DNA of 18,341 bases from CSP1-8 sp049688015 (lineage in GTDB: Bacteria; Desulfobacterota; Deferrimicrobia; Deferrimicrobiales; Deferrimicrobiaceae): positions 1 through 18,341 of the forward strand of contig JBAVJZ010000063.1 of the NCBI GenBank assembly GCA_049688015.1. Reading direction: 5' to 3'. Below the pieces are notes generated by a model. That model searched no databases, was not told the origin of the DNA, and saw only the letters and a program-made list of their open reading frames with translations. Position 1 is the stretch's first letter; each line of letters starts with the position of its first letter. The position numbers were made by a program, and so were the translations under genes. Shown here piece by piece: positions 7,028 through 13,365 of this stretch.

Positions 7028-8236
7028 ATGGAATGCACCAGGACACAGGATATGCTTTCCTCTTACCTGGACGGGGACCTTTCGGACAGGGAGCAGGGGG
7101 AAATCGCCGGCCACATCCGGCAATGCTCCCGGTGCGCCGAGGAGGAAAGGGCACTCCGGGAGACGCTCTCGCTCCTGCGAAACCTCCCCGCCGAGGCAGC
7201 CCCTCCGGAACTCCTCAAGGGGGTTAAGCAGCGCATCGCGGAGAAGACGGCGGTGCCCCTGTGGAAGAAGGTGTTCCTGCCCGCGCACATCAAGATCCCG
7301 CTCGAGGCCGCGGCCGTGGTGCTGGTCTTCCTCCTTGTCTACGGAATCCAGAAAGAGATGCCGGCGACAACGCCTGTCCCGTCTCCTCCCGCATCCGCCG
7401 AGAGCGGGGTACGGGTGGCGAGGACAGGACCTGTTGCGGAGCGCCCGGTCGCTGACACAATCCGCGGGGCCAAGGCCGAACCGTCCCCTGAAAAGGAACG
7501 GAAGTCTGTCGTAACACCGATACCCGAAAATCCGACTGTCCATGCAAGAACGGAACCTCCGGCGGACCTCGCAGAACCGGTGCGTACCGGGATCGGGGCG
7601 ACCGGGAAGGAACGGGAAGCCGTTCCCGAACCGATGCCCGAAAGACCGGGCACGTTTGCAAAGTCGGAACTGCCGGCGGGCCTCGCAGCCCGAGTGAGTA
7701 CCGAAAGCGGGGCGATCGGGAAGGAACGGGAAATCGTTTCCGAACCGATGCCCGAAAGACCGGGCACGTTTGCAAGGTCGGAACTGCCGGCGGGCCTCGC
7801 CCGGGTGAGTACCGAGAGCGGGACGACCGAACCGGTCTTCCTCCGGCAGTCCCCGCCCGGGGAAACCGAGGAGATACACTTTTTCGCCGCACCGCCGGGC
7901 CTCCTGCGGCAAGAGGTCTCCGGTAGAGAAGTGACGATCGAAGTCGATCGGGATGCCCGGCCCGGCGTCGAGGATCGTATCGCCGCCGTTGCCCTGCGCC
8001 TGGGGGGAGCGGTCCGCCGGGACAGGGTGCGATTCGCGACAAGCCGCATGGAGAAGGCGGTGGTCGTCTCCAACGTCGTCCGGGTCCGCATCCCGGCGGT
8101 GTTTGCCGACGTATTCCTCGAAGAACTGGGAAAACTGGGATCGATCTCCCCGGAAGGGATACCCGGAAAGCTTGACATCCCGCCGGGCCCCTCGCCCGAT
8201 CCTGTTGCCTATACGGTCCGGATTCGCGTCAAATAA
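7028..8236 (+). CDS. Zinc-finger transmembrane anti-sigma factor with tandem repeats
   Basis: The 402-residue product starts at ATG 7028, 8 bases after AGGAG; the GTG at 7019 overlaps that site and is less likely. The N-terminal cytoplasmic ZAS domain has Cys3 and the HIRQCSRC motif (His29, Cys33, Cys36), the zinc-binding set of anti-sigma factors. A membrane helix spans about residues 90-107 (IPLEAAAVVLVFLLVYG). The periplasmic part has a Pro/Glu-rich linker with three 38-residue repeats. It ends in an alpha/beta domain (about residues 280-402) with VTIEVDRDARPGVEDRIAAV and VRIPAVFADVFLEELGKLG, reminiscent of DUF4349-like domains. It probably holds the preceding ECF factor at the membrane and releases it on an envelope signal. 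The C-terminal domain assignment is tentative. Confidence 0.85.
   Translation: MECTRTQDMLSSYLDGDLSDREQGEIAGHIRQCSRCAEEERALRETLSLLRNLPAEAAPPELLKGVKQRIAEKTAVPLWKKVFLPAHIKIPLEAAAVVLVFLLVYGIQKEMPATTPVPSPPASAESGVRVARTGPVAERPVADTIRGAKAEPSPEKERKSVVTPIPENPTVHARTEPPADLAEPVRTGIGATGKEREAVPEPMPERPGTFAKSELPAGLAARVSTESGAIGKEREIVSEPMPERPGTFARSELPAGLARVSTESGTTEPVFLRQSPPGETEEIHFFAAPPGLLRQEVSGREVTIEVDRDARPGVEDRIAAVALRLGGAVRRDRVRFATSRMEKAVVVSNVVRVRIPAVFADVFLEELGKLGSISPEGIPGKLDIPPGPSPDPVAYTVRIRVK
7517..7835 (+). repeat. Three tandem in-frame 114-base repeats within the anti-sigma gene
   Basis: The units begin near 7517, 7631 and 7745, an exact 114-base (38-codon) period. Units two and three are nearly identical at the start (PMPERPGTFA, then SELPAGLA), the third having lost one codon. 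Unit one is diverged (PIPENPTVHA, then TEPPADLA). This looks like recent in-frame duplication in an extracytoplasmic linker. The last unit ends less clearly, near 7835. Confidence 0.85.
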
Positions 8237-8259
8237 ACTCCTCGCCGGACCGGGTCGGC

Positions 8260-8275
8260 GGGGCAATGATGCCCC
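8260..8275. terminator. Small hairpin between convergent genes
   Basis: GGGGCA (8260-8265) and TGCCCC (8270-8275) form a 6-bp stem with an ATGA loop, between the anti-sigma stop (8236) and the thioesterase stop (8295). No T-run follows directly, so termination function is tentative. Confidence 0.45.
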
Positions 8276-8294
8276 GATACCCCTTTTCCACCCG

Positions 8295-8795
8295 TTACTC
8301 TTTCGCGTAGTCGAACAGCGTCCGGTACTTCCCGCACAGGTCGAACTTCAGGTAGGACAGAACGCGCCCGGTCGCCTCCTTGCTCATCGGGAGGAACTTC
8401 CCCTTCGCCTTCACGCTGACCTTTCCCCCGCAAACGAGTTCCCCGGTGCTGTAGGCGATACGCCCCGAATCCTCCTCGAGTCGGCTTACGATTTCGATCT
8501 CCTCCCCGACCGGAACGGGAAATAGGTACTTCACGGTCAGTTCGCCCGTGAGATACATCGGATGCCGGCTCCCGAACACCGTGGCCGCCCACCCCATCGA
8601 CTCGTCCAGGAGTGCCGCGATGACGCCCCCGTGCGCGACGTCCTTGTACCCGTTGACATGGCGGGGCAGGGTCACCCGCGTCCGCACGGCATCCCCCTCG
8701 ACAAAGAAACGGGTACGCACGCCGCACCCGTTCTCGTCCCCGCAAATGAAGCACCGGGACGAGTGGGGTAGGTACTCCCTCTCCGCGTCGACCAT
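8295..8795 (-). CDS. PaaI-type hotdog-fold thioesterase
   Basis: From the ATG at 8795 (ribosome binding site AAAAGGAGAGG) the product is 166 residues, the size of a single hotdog domain. The motif VAHGGVIAALLDESMGWA (His55-Gly-Gly and Asp64) is the signature of the PaaI/YbgC-type acyl-CoA thioesterase fold. The N-terminal SSRCFICGDENGCGVR is typical of the subgroup often annotated 'PaaI family thioesterase'. The acyl-CoA substrate is not predictable. A longer frame back to 8864 would run through the palindromic element and is rejected. It follows the radical SAM gene on the same strand, separated by that element. Confidence 0.88.
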   Translation of the reverse strand: MVDAEREYLPHSSRCFICGDENGCGVRTRFFVEGDAVRTRVTLPRHVNGYKDVAHGGVIAALLDESMGWAATVFGSRHPMYLTGELTVKYLFPVPVGEEIEIVSRLEEDSGRIAYSTGELVCGGKVSVKAKGKFLPMSKEATGRVLSYLKFDLCGKYRTLFDYAKE

Positions 8796-8818
8796 ATCCT
8801 CTCCTTTTCCGCTTCCCC

Positions 8819-8983
8819 TAGTGCACCGTCTCGCAAATACCTTGGCATTCGAACGCCGCTGCATCCACGCCAGCTTCGTTGCGCTTCTTCACCATACTCA
8901 ACGGTATGCCTCAGTCGCGCGCCTTGCCGGCGCGGCGCATCGACGCTCTCGGTGCTTCAAGCTATTTACGAGGCGGTACACTA
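8819..8983. mobile_element. MITE-like imperfect palindrome with terminal inverted repeats
   Basis: The ends form a 26-base inverted repeat with 22 matches: TAGTGCACCGTCTCGCAAAT... at 8819-8844 against the reverse complement of 8958-8983. Each end has a TA dinucleotide, as expected for a TA target-site duplication. The exact middle is a small hairpin, CATAC (8893-8897), TCAACG loop, GTATG (8904-8908), and the regions between also show partial inverted similarity, so the whole unit can fold into one long stem. It has no convincing open frame. Non-autonomous elements of this size mobilised by a TA-targeting transposase (IS630/Tc1 type) look like this. A structured intergenic RNA repeat is an alternative. 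Confidence 0.65.
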
Positions 8984-9907
8984 CCGGAGCGCTCCTTGCC
9001 AGGTACCTCTTCTTTGCAGTTCGGCCGCCACATCCTGCGCCATCTCCCTGCCGCCTTTCTCCCACAGGGGGGCGATCAGGGTCCCGGCGGGCGCCGACCC
9101 GATCAACCGGAGCACGGCGACTTCATCAGAGAGCCGTTCGAGGAAATCCGCGCATACCGATACGTATTCCCCGTATTCCGGCACCCTCACCGTTCCTTTT
9201 CTCCACTCTTCCGCCACGGCGCTCCCTGCCACAACGTGGAAGTGATGCAGCTTCACCCCCTGCACGTCGAGGTCGGAGAGGAAGCCGGCCGTTTCCACGA
9301 AATTCTCCCGCGTGTCTCCGGGGAGCCCGTAGATCAGGTGTACACCGGTGTCGATCTTCCGTTCCCGGACCGCCGCAACGGCAGTCACAAACTCGTCGAC
9401 GGTGTGCCCGCGGTTAATCCCCGCGAGCACGGCGTCGGATTTCGACTGAAGCCCGATCTCGACGAAGACATACCCGGTTCGGCCGATCCCCTCCAGCACG
9501 TCGAGCACCTCCGGGCCGAGGCAGTCGGGCCTGGTACCCACGACGATTCCCACCACGTCGGGATGGCAAAAGGCGGCCCGGTATATCCGGTCCAGTTCGT
9601 CCGGGGGAGCATAGCTGTTGCTGAAACGCTGGTAATAAACGAGGATGTGCCGGACATTCCGGTGCCTTCCCGGGGAACGGATCGTCCGCCGGACCTGCTC
9701 TTCGACAGGAAGGCCCGGAAATTTGATCCCGCCGGTGAAGGAGTCGCTGTTGCAGTAGAAACAACCGCCCCCGCCCCGGGTTCCGTCCCGGTTCGGGCAG
9801 GTGAATCCCCCATCGACGCTGATTCGCACCGCGGCGCCGCCGATTCGCCTCCGCAGATACGACGCGTAATTGTGGAAACGAAGATCCGGGTGTATAGGAG
9901 GATACAT
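8981..9907 (-). CDS. TIGR01212-type radical SAM protein
   Basis: This 308-residue protein resembles the uncharacterised YhcC/TIGR01212 radical SAM family (E. coli YhcC is about the same length). N-terminal HNYASYLRRRIGGAAVRISVDGGFTCPNRDGT is highly typical. The cluster cysteines are Cys37, Cys49 and Cys52 (FTCPNRDG, then GGCFYC), binding the 4Fe-4S cluster. Further family blocks are LVYYQRFSNSYAP, VVGIVVGTRPDCL, VFVEIGLQS and THLIYGLPG-like GVHLIYGLPGDT. The reaction is unknown. The stop codon TAG overlaps the TA edge of the palindromic element, so insertion may have reset the last few residues. The start is 4 bases after the TPR gene's stop, with only a weak ribosome binding site. Confidence 0.92.
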   Translation of the reverse strand: MYPPIHPDLRFHNYASYLRRRIGGAAVRISVDGGFTCPNRDGTRGGGGCFYCNSDSFTGGIKFPGLPVEEQVRRTIRSPGRHRNVRHILVYYQRFSNSYAPPDELDRIYRAAFCHPDVVGIVVGTRPDCLGPEVLDVLEGIGRTGYVFVEIGLQSKSDAVLAGINRGHTVDEFVTAVAAVRERKIDTGVHLIYGLPGDTRENFVETAGFLSDLDVQGVKLHHFHVVAGSAVAEEWRKGTVRVPEYGEYVSVCADFLERLSDEVAVLRLIGSAPAGTLIAPLWEKGGREMAQDVAAELQRRGTWQGALR

Positions 9908-9911
9908 CTTT

Positions 9912-10574
9912 TTATTCTACCAAAGGGGGCGCCACAGAGGGTATGCAGCCCCCGCAAGCTTCCGCCCGGTGATCCCGGACCTCCTGCAGAACCTCGTCCG
10001 GACACCCGGACCCGCCCGCCTCGAGGCAAAGCCGTTCCGCTTCCGCGAAGGCCTCATCCGCGCGTCCCGGCTGGCCCATCCGCATCCGGAGCACCCCGAG
10101 CGTGTCGAGCAGCGTCGCGGTTCGGTTCGCTTCCCGGGAGAGGACCGTCTCCATCCGCTCCACCGCCTCCTCCCGGCGCTCGCCGGAAAGGATCGCCGTC
10201 CAGGCGAGGTTGTTGGTCGCCTCGGGGTCGTCGGGCCGCATGGAAAGCGCTTCCCCGTACTCCTCCCTCGCCTTCCCGTACTCTTTCTTCGCCAACCAGA
10301 CGTTTCCCAGGTTCACCCGGGCCTGGAAACACTCCTTGTCCTTCCGGAGGGCCCGCTCGTATTCCCGGATCGCCAGATCGAACTTCCCCTGGCGCTCGTA
10401 CAGCACGCCGAGCTCGAGGTGTTCACCCGCCGTCAAGGGATCTTCCAGCACGATGACGCGAGGCATCCTGCCGCACCCCGTCATCGCGAAAACCGCCGCA
10501 AGAAGAAGACCGGGAATCGCAAGCGCCAGAATCTCCCGCCGAAAGCGGCGGGGTCTCCCTCTCCTCCCGGTCAC
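9912..10574 (-). CDS. TPR-repeat lipoprotein (PA2778-associated)
   Basis: This 220-residue protein starts at a GTG that overlaps the stop of the C39 gene (GTGA). The N-terminus has basic residues, a hydrophobic stretch and the lipobox MTGC, with lipidated Cys34. About four tetratricopeptide repeats follow, from residue 51: GEHLELGVLYERQGKFDLAIREYERAL, ARVNLGNVWLAKKEYGKAREEYGEAL, then NNLAWTAILSGERREEAVERMETVL and LLDTLGVLRMRMGQPGRADEAF. These probably form a periplasmic protein-binding scaffold. In PA2778-type proteins the peptidase and TPR parts can occur in one chain; here they are two coupled genes. A longer frame reaching 11102 only runs through the peptidase gene in another frame. Confidence 0.85.
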   Translation of the reverse strand: MTGRRGRPRRFRREILALAIPGLLLAAVFAMTGCGRMPRVIVLEDPLTAGEHLELGVLYERQGKFDLAIREYERALRKDKECFQARVNLGNVWLAKKEYGKAREEYGEALSMRPDDPEATNNLAWTAILSGERREEAVERMETVLSREANRTATLLDTLGVLRMRMGQPGRADEAFAEAERLCLEAGGSGCPDEVLQEVRDHRAEACGGCIPSVAPPLVE

Positions 10575-11167
10575 TTCGGAACCCGCCTTCGCACGATGAT
10601 CGCCAGCCGCCCCATCTTCGCCCACTGTGTCTCGAGGGAGGAAAAAGGGATCACCTTTCCCTCCTCCCTTCCCGAGTGGGCAACCACCCCTTCGGGAGTC
10701 ACGCCGAATACGAGCATGTAGTGCGGGCGGCTGTAGACCCATGCCCCAAGGTCCACGAGCAGGATCACGGGGATGCCCTCCGCTATCCTTTCCCGCAACC
10801 GCTCCAGGTCGAGATCGACGACCTCCGCCTCGAATCCGCGACGCCTGGCAGCCGCCGCCAGGTCGGTGATGAGCGTCCCGCGCAGACCCGCGGTCCTCGT
10901 CTCCCGAACGATCTCCCCGGTGCTGACATCCACCCCGTAAAAACGCAGGAGCATCGCAAGCGAGGAGGGGCCACACGTGTCCTCCTCCTGCGGCAGGAAG
11001 GGAACATGCGGGATGACGGTTGCGGCGGCGGCGTGCCGTATGCCTGCCTCCGCCCCCGGGGTGGCGGGGCTCCCCCCCCGAACCCCGGCGTCCTGCGCGC
11101 ATCCCCCCAAAATGAAAAAGGCGCCGCCTGCGAGCAGGGCGGCGCCCATCACCCCTGTTCGCATCAC
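10571..11167 (-). CDS. C39-like cysteine peptidase lipoprotein, PA2778 type
   Basis: This 198-residue protein has a lipoprotein signal (hydrophobic residues 7-20, LGGC lipobox with Cys23). It is followed by a C39/papain-like domain: VPFLPQEEDTCGPSSLAMLLRFYG with the probable catalytic Cys65 and upstream Gln60, and SRPHYMLVFGV with His149. The closing segment FSSLETQWAKMGRLAIIV is typical of bacteriocin-processing-like C39 folds. It is not linked to an ABC exporter, which argues against bacteriocin processing. The PA2779-like gene upstream and TPR gene downstream match the conserved PA2778/PA2779 neighbourhood of unknown function. The start GTG (11167) or next ATG (11164) lies just 2 bases after the upstream stop. 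Confidence 0.85.
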   Translation of the reverse strand: MMRTGVMGAALLAGGAFFILGGCAQDAGVRGGSPATPGAEAGIRHAAAATVIPHVPFLPQEEDTCGPSSLAMLLRFYGVDVSTGEIVRETRTAGLRGTLITDLAAAARRRGFEAEVVDLDLERLRERIAEGIPVILLVDLGAWVYSRPHYMLVFGVTPEGVVAHSGREEGKVIPFSSLETQWAKMGRLAIIVRRRVPK

Positions 11168-11169
11168 TT

Positions 11170-11574
11170 TCAGCGTATGACGATCTCCTTGTTCATCAAC
11201 TTGACGATCACGACGATGAGGATGATCAGGACCGCAACGCCGATCAGAAAACCGAGGGCGCTGTCCGCCCCTTCGGCTGCCCTGTCGGACAGGGAGGCAA
11301 GGCGGTGCAGGTCCGCGTCGCTCATGGAGCGGATCTTGGCCATCGCCTCATCCGCGGACACGCCGTAGTCCGTGAGTTGCTGGAGGACGATCTTCTGTTC
11401 CAGGAAGGCCTGGAGCTTACCGACGTCCGCTCCCCGGACCGACGCGCCGTCGATCCCGTGGGACGCAATGACGCCTGCCAGTGCCTCCCCCCGGATCGAC
11501 CCGAGCACTCCCATCCAGCACGCCATCATCAAGGCCAACAGGAAAAACCAGCCTGCCTTCCGGATCGCTTTCAT
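11170..11574 (-). CDS. PA2779-like membrane protein
   Basis: This 134-residue protein has an N-terminal signal or anchor (FFLLALMMACWMGVL). A central helical region follows (VGKLQAFLEQKIVLQQLTDYGVSADEAMAKIRSMSDADLHRLASL). A C-terminal membrane helix (ALGFLIGVAVLIILIVVIVKLM, about residues 106-127) ends in a short charged tail. This layout and the phrase 'LGVSADEAMAKIxxMSDxElxxLA' are characteristic of PA2779 family proteins, which are encoded next to PA2778 peptidases. The role is unknown. Its ribosome binding site AGGGAGG lies 7 bases from the ATG. It is 82 bases downstream of the second HAMP-type gene, so it may start a new unit or continue the cytochrome operon. Confidence 0.82.
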   Translation of the reverse strand: MKAIRKAGWFFLLALMMACWMGVLGSIRGEALAGVIASHGIDGASVRGADVGKLQAFLEQKIVLQQLTDYGVSADEAMAKIRSMSDADLHRLASLSDRAAEGADSALGFLIGVAVLIILIVVIVKLMNKEIVIR

Positions 11575-11633
11575 ACGTCGACCTCCCTATAGGGTGTCCC
11601 GCACGTTCCCTTTTCCGTTTCCCGTATATTGGC

Positions 11634-11652
11634 AAAAAACCGCCCGGGGGGC
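11634..11652 (-). terminator. Possible weak terminator after the second HAMP-type gene
   Basis: On the minus strand GCCC and GGGC (4-bp stem, 3-base loop) are followed by GG and six T. The stem is short, so readthrough into the PA2779-like gene is likely even if it terminates some transcripts. Confidence 0.35.
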
Positions 11653-11656
11653 AAGG

Positions 11657-12214
11657 TCAACGGTAAGGGAAGAGCAGGTTTTCCAGTTCGTCCAGGACCT
11701 TCTCCATCTCGGCGCGGCATGTCTCCCGGTCCTGCAGGCAGAGGCGATCCGCGTTCTCCATCACCCCCAACCATCTCCGCCGGTCCTCCCGCAACCGGGC
11801 CACGAACCCGTTGAACGCGGAGATGAGATCCGGCACCATATCGCCGTGGCGCATGAAGAACGGCCTGACCGACCCCCCGTTGAGATAGGTCACAAGAACC
11901 TTCTCCAGCCCGAAAATCGGCCCGGCGACCTTGTGAAGCAGGTTGATGCAAAGCCAGGCCGCGGCTCCGCTCAGGAAGAGAACGTAGGCCAGGAAGGAAA
12001 GAGCGACAACGGGGAGCATGGTATTCCCAAGATGGCGAAGGGCGTAATACACCGCGGCGTACCCGTTCGGGAGGGGGGGGGTGAGATACAGGTAATGGAA
12101 AAGGAACAGGAGGAGCGTTCCCAGCCCGGAAAAGGCGAGCCAGAAAACAAGGAACTGTCCCCAGAACGAATGGCCCGCGGCAGGATCCCCCCTGCCCCCT
12201 CTCCACGGGCTCAC
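11657..12214 (-). CDS. Two-helix HAMP-type membrane protein (second of pair)
   Basis: The 185-residue product starts at a GTG overlapping the previous stop (GTGA). Membrane helices cover about residues 19-44 and 66-93, with a short periplasmic loop containing LTPPLPNGYAAVYYALRHLG. After the second helix, HKVAGPIFGLEKVL, a gap, then NGGSVRPFFMRHGDMVPDLISAFNGFVARLRE fits a HAMP-type signalling linker. The C-terminal 40 residues are helical with two cysteines (Cys159, Cys166), and no kinase, methyl-accepting or cyclase domain follows. Its neighbours suggest it signals or couples with the cytochrome. HAMP identity is by pattern; the domain is divergent. Confidence 0.68.
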   Translation of the reverse strand: MSPWRGGRGDPAAGHSFWGQFLVFWLAFSGLGTLLLFLFHYLYLTPPLPNGYAAVYYALRHLGNTMLPVVALSFLAYVLFLSGAAAWLCINLLHKVAGPIFGLEKVLVTYLNGGSVRPFFMRHGDMVPDLISAFNGFVARLREDRRRWLGVMENADRLCLQDRETCRAEMEKVLDELENLLFPYR

Positions 12215-12765
12215 GGCGCGATCCTCCCGATCTTCTCCTTGAGCGCTTCCCATCGCTTTTCAAACTCCACCTGCGACAGGTCGGACGTCCGAATCGCTTT
12301 CGCCTCCCCCCGGATTTCCTCGATCAGGGCAAGGGTATAGGATCGGACCTCGTCGATTTCCGTCCCGAAATCAACGAGTTCCTTGAAACTTCGCACATCC
12401 GACGGGGAAGAGAGGTCCCCCTTCCCCGCAGCCTCGAAAACCTCTGTCAGGCGGGATATCCCCAGCCGTACTCTGCGCACGTACCACAGGAAAGCGAGAG
12501 ACCCCCCCGCAAAAACGATGGCGAACAGGGCAAGAAGCTGCCGGATCAGGATGTCGCTCACGACCCGGAAGGGGGTCGGGAACCCGAAATGGCCCCTGGC
12601 AGAAGCGTGGCCAAGGGCCTGCCGGAGGTCACGGAACAGCAAACCCGCGACCAGCGCCCCGGCGACCAGGACGACGGCGATGATGAGAATCGCGGCCCCT
12701 CCCTGGAATTTCGGGTTGACCAGCTTGGTCCGTCGCCGAAACTTGAACTGGGGATTTCGCTTCAT
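12211..12765 (-). CDS. Two-helix HAMP-type membrane protein (first of pair)
   Basis: This 184-residue protein starts at an ATG overlapping the cytochrome stop (ATGA). A basic N-terminus (MKRNPQFKFRRRTKLVNPKFQ) leads into helix 1 (about 25-43), a short periplasmic loop and helix 2 (about 76-96). It is followed by RRVRLGISRLTEVFEAAGKGDLSS and ELVDFGTEIDEVRSYTLALIEE, the two amphipathic helices of a HAMP-like domain (about 97-150). The protein stops soon after, with no output domain, so it would have to act through a partner. The gene sits between a cytochrome c and a second protein of the same layout. A longer frame from 13137 reads through the cytochrome in another frame and is not real. Confidence 0.72.
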   Translation of the reverse strand: MKRNPQFKFRRRTKLVNPKFQGGAAILIIAVVLVAGALVAGLLFRDLRQALGHASARGHFGFPTPFRVVSDILIRQLLALFAIVFAGGSLAFLWYVRRVRLGISRLTEVFEAAGKGDLSSPSDVRSFKELVDFGTEIDEVRSYTLALIEEIRGEAKAIRTSDLSQVEFEKRWEALKEKIGRIAP

Positions 12766-13310
12766 CGTTTTCCGTGGCACTCCTCGCACAACGGTGCGAA
12801 CCCCCGAACGGGATCGGACACCCGCGCGAAGTAGGTCCGGTAGGCGGGTTTCGAGCCTGCCGGAGCGCCCGGGTCCGCCGCCTTCTGGGAGGCAAACGCC
12901 CGGGTCGAAGAAAGGAACGGCCCATGGGCATAGTGGCAGGTGAGGCAGAATATCTTCCCCTCGCTGTCCAGCGGCAGGTCTGCCGGTACCCTCATGCGGC
13001 GGCGCCCGTCCCCGGGCCGGATGGCGATCGGATGGGTTATTCCCAGCCCCTCGAGCGAGTGGCAATCCAGGCAGAACGTGTCCGATCCCGGGAGAAACCG
13101 GCCCTTTTCCGGCTTGGACCCGCGATAGACGTGGCACTGCGGGCAGCTTGCGGGGTCCAAGAAATGGGAGTGGGGATCGTCCGGGGTGTCGGAGAGCCCT
13201 TCCCCATTCACCGGGGGGACGGGGAACAGCGACAGGGACAGGACCAGCACGAGGAGGAGCGTACCTTTTGTCCTTCCTCCCATATCGTAGACGACCTCCC
13301 GGCCCTTCAT
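12762..13310 (-). CDS. Exported tetraheme c-type cytochrome
   Basis: This 182-residue protein has a signal peptide (hydrophobic residues 17-30, likely cleaved near residue 36) and four CXXCH heme-attachment motifs: CPQCH (56-60), CLDCH (80-84), CLTCH (122-126) and CEECH (175-179). Additional histidines (HSH at 47-49, THP near 93, YAH near 129) could supply distal ligands. Spacing resembles small multiheme cytochromes with doubled CXXCH motifs rather than classical cytochrome c3. It would carry electrons in the periplasm. It starts a tightly overlapping operon with two HAMP-type membrane proteins. The start could be ATG 13310 (AAGGAGAG 11 bases upstream) or the ATG at codon 10; both keep the signal peptide. 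Confidence 0.9.
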   Translation of the reverse strand: MKGREVVYDMGGRTKGTLLLVLVLSLSLFPVPPVNGEGLSDTPDDPHSHFLDPASCPQCHVYRGSKPEKGRFLPGSDTFCLDCHSLEGLGITHPIAIRPGDGRRRMRVPADLPLDSEGKIFCLTCHYAHGPFLSSTRAFASQKAADPGAPAGSKPAYRTYFARVSDPVRGFAPLCEECHGKR

Positions 13311-13365
13311 GCGGTCCCGACTCTCCTTCTACCCCATTTCCCGAGGGAATCCAATCGGCTTTCCT

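Noticed and set aside
7517..7835. Periodic repeat considered as a CRISPR array
   Set aside because: The period is 114 bases with no spacers, and the units are in frame and coding.
6899..8266. 455-residue minus-strand frame opposite the anti-sigma gene
   Set aside because: Arg/Gly/Pro-rich shadow of a gene with clear zinc-finger and membrane features on the plus strand.
8879..10456. 525-residue plus-strand frame across the radical SAM and TPR genes
   Set aside because: It starts inside the palindromic element and is antisense to two well-supported genes; its sequence has no recognisable domain.
9912..11102. 396-residue minus-strand frame covering the TPR gene
   Set aside because: The first 176 codons overlap the C39 peptidase in a different frame and are low-complexity. 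The TPR protein has its own GTG start overlapping the peptidase stop and a proper lipoprotein signal.
12211..13137. 308-residue frame containing the first HAMP-type protein
   Set aside because: The upstream 124 codons read the cytochrome gene out of frame; an ATGA overlap gives the natural start.
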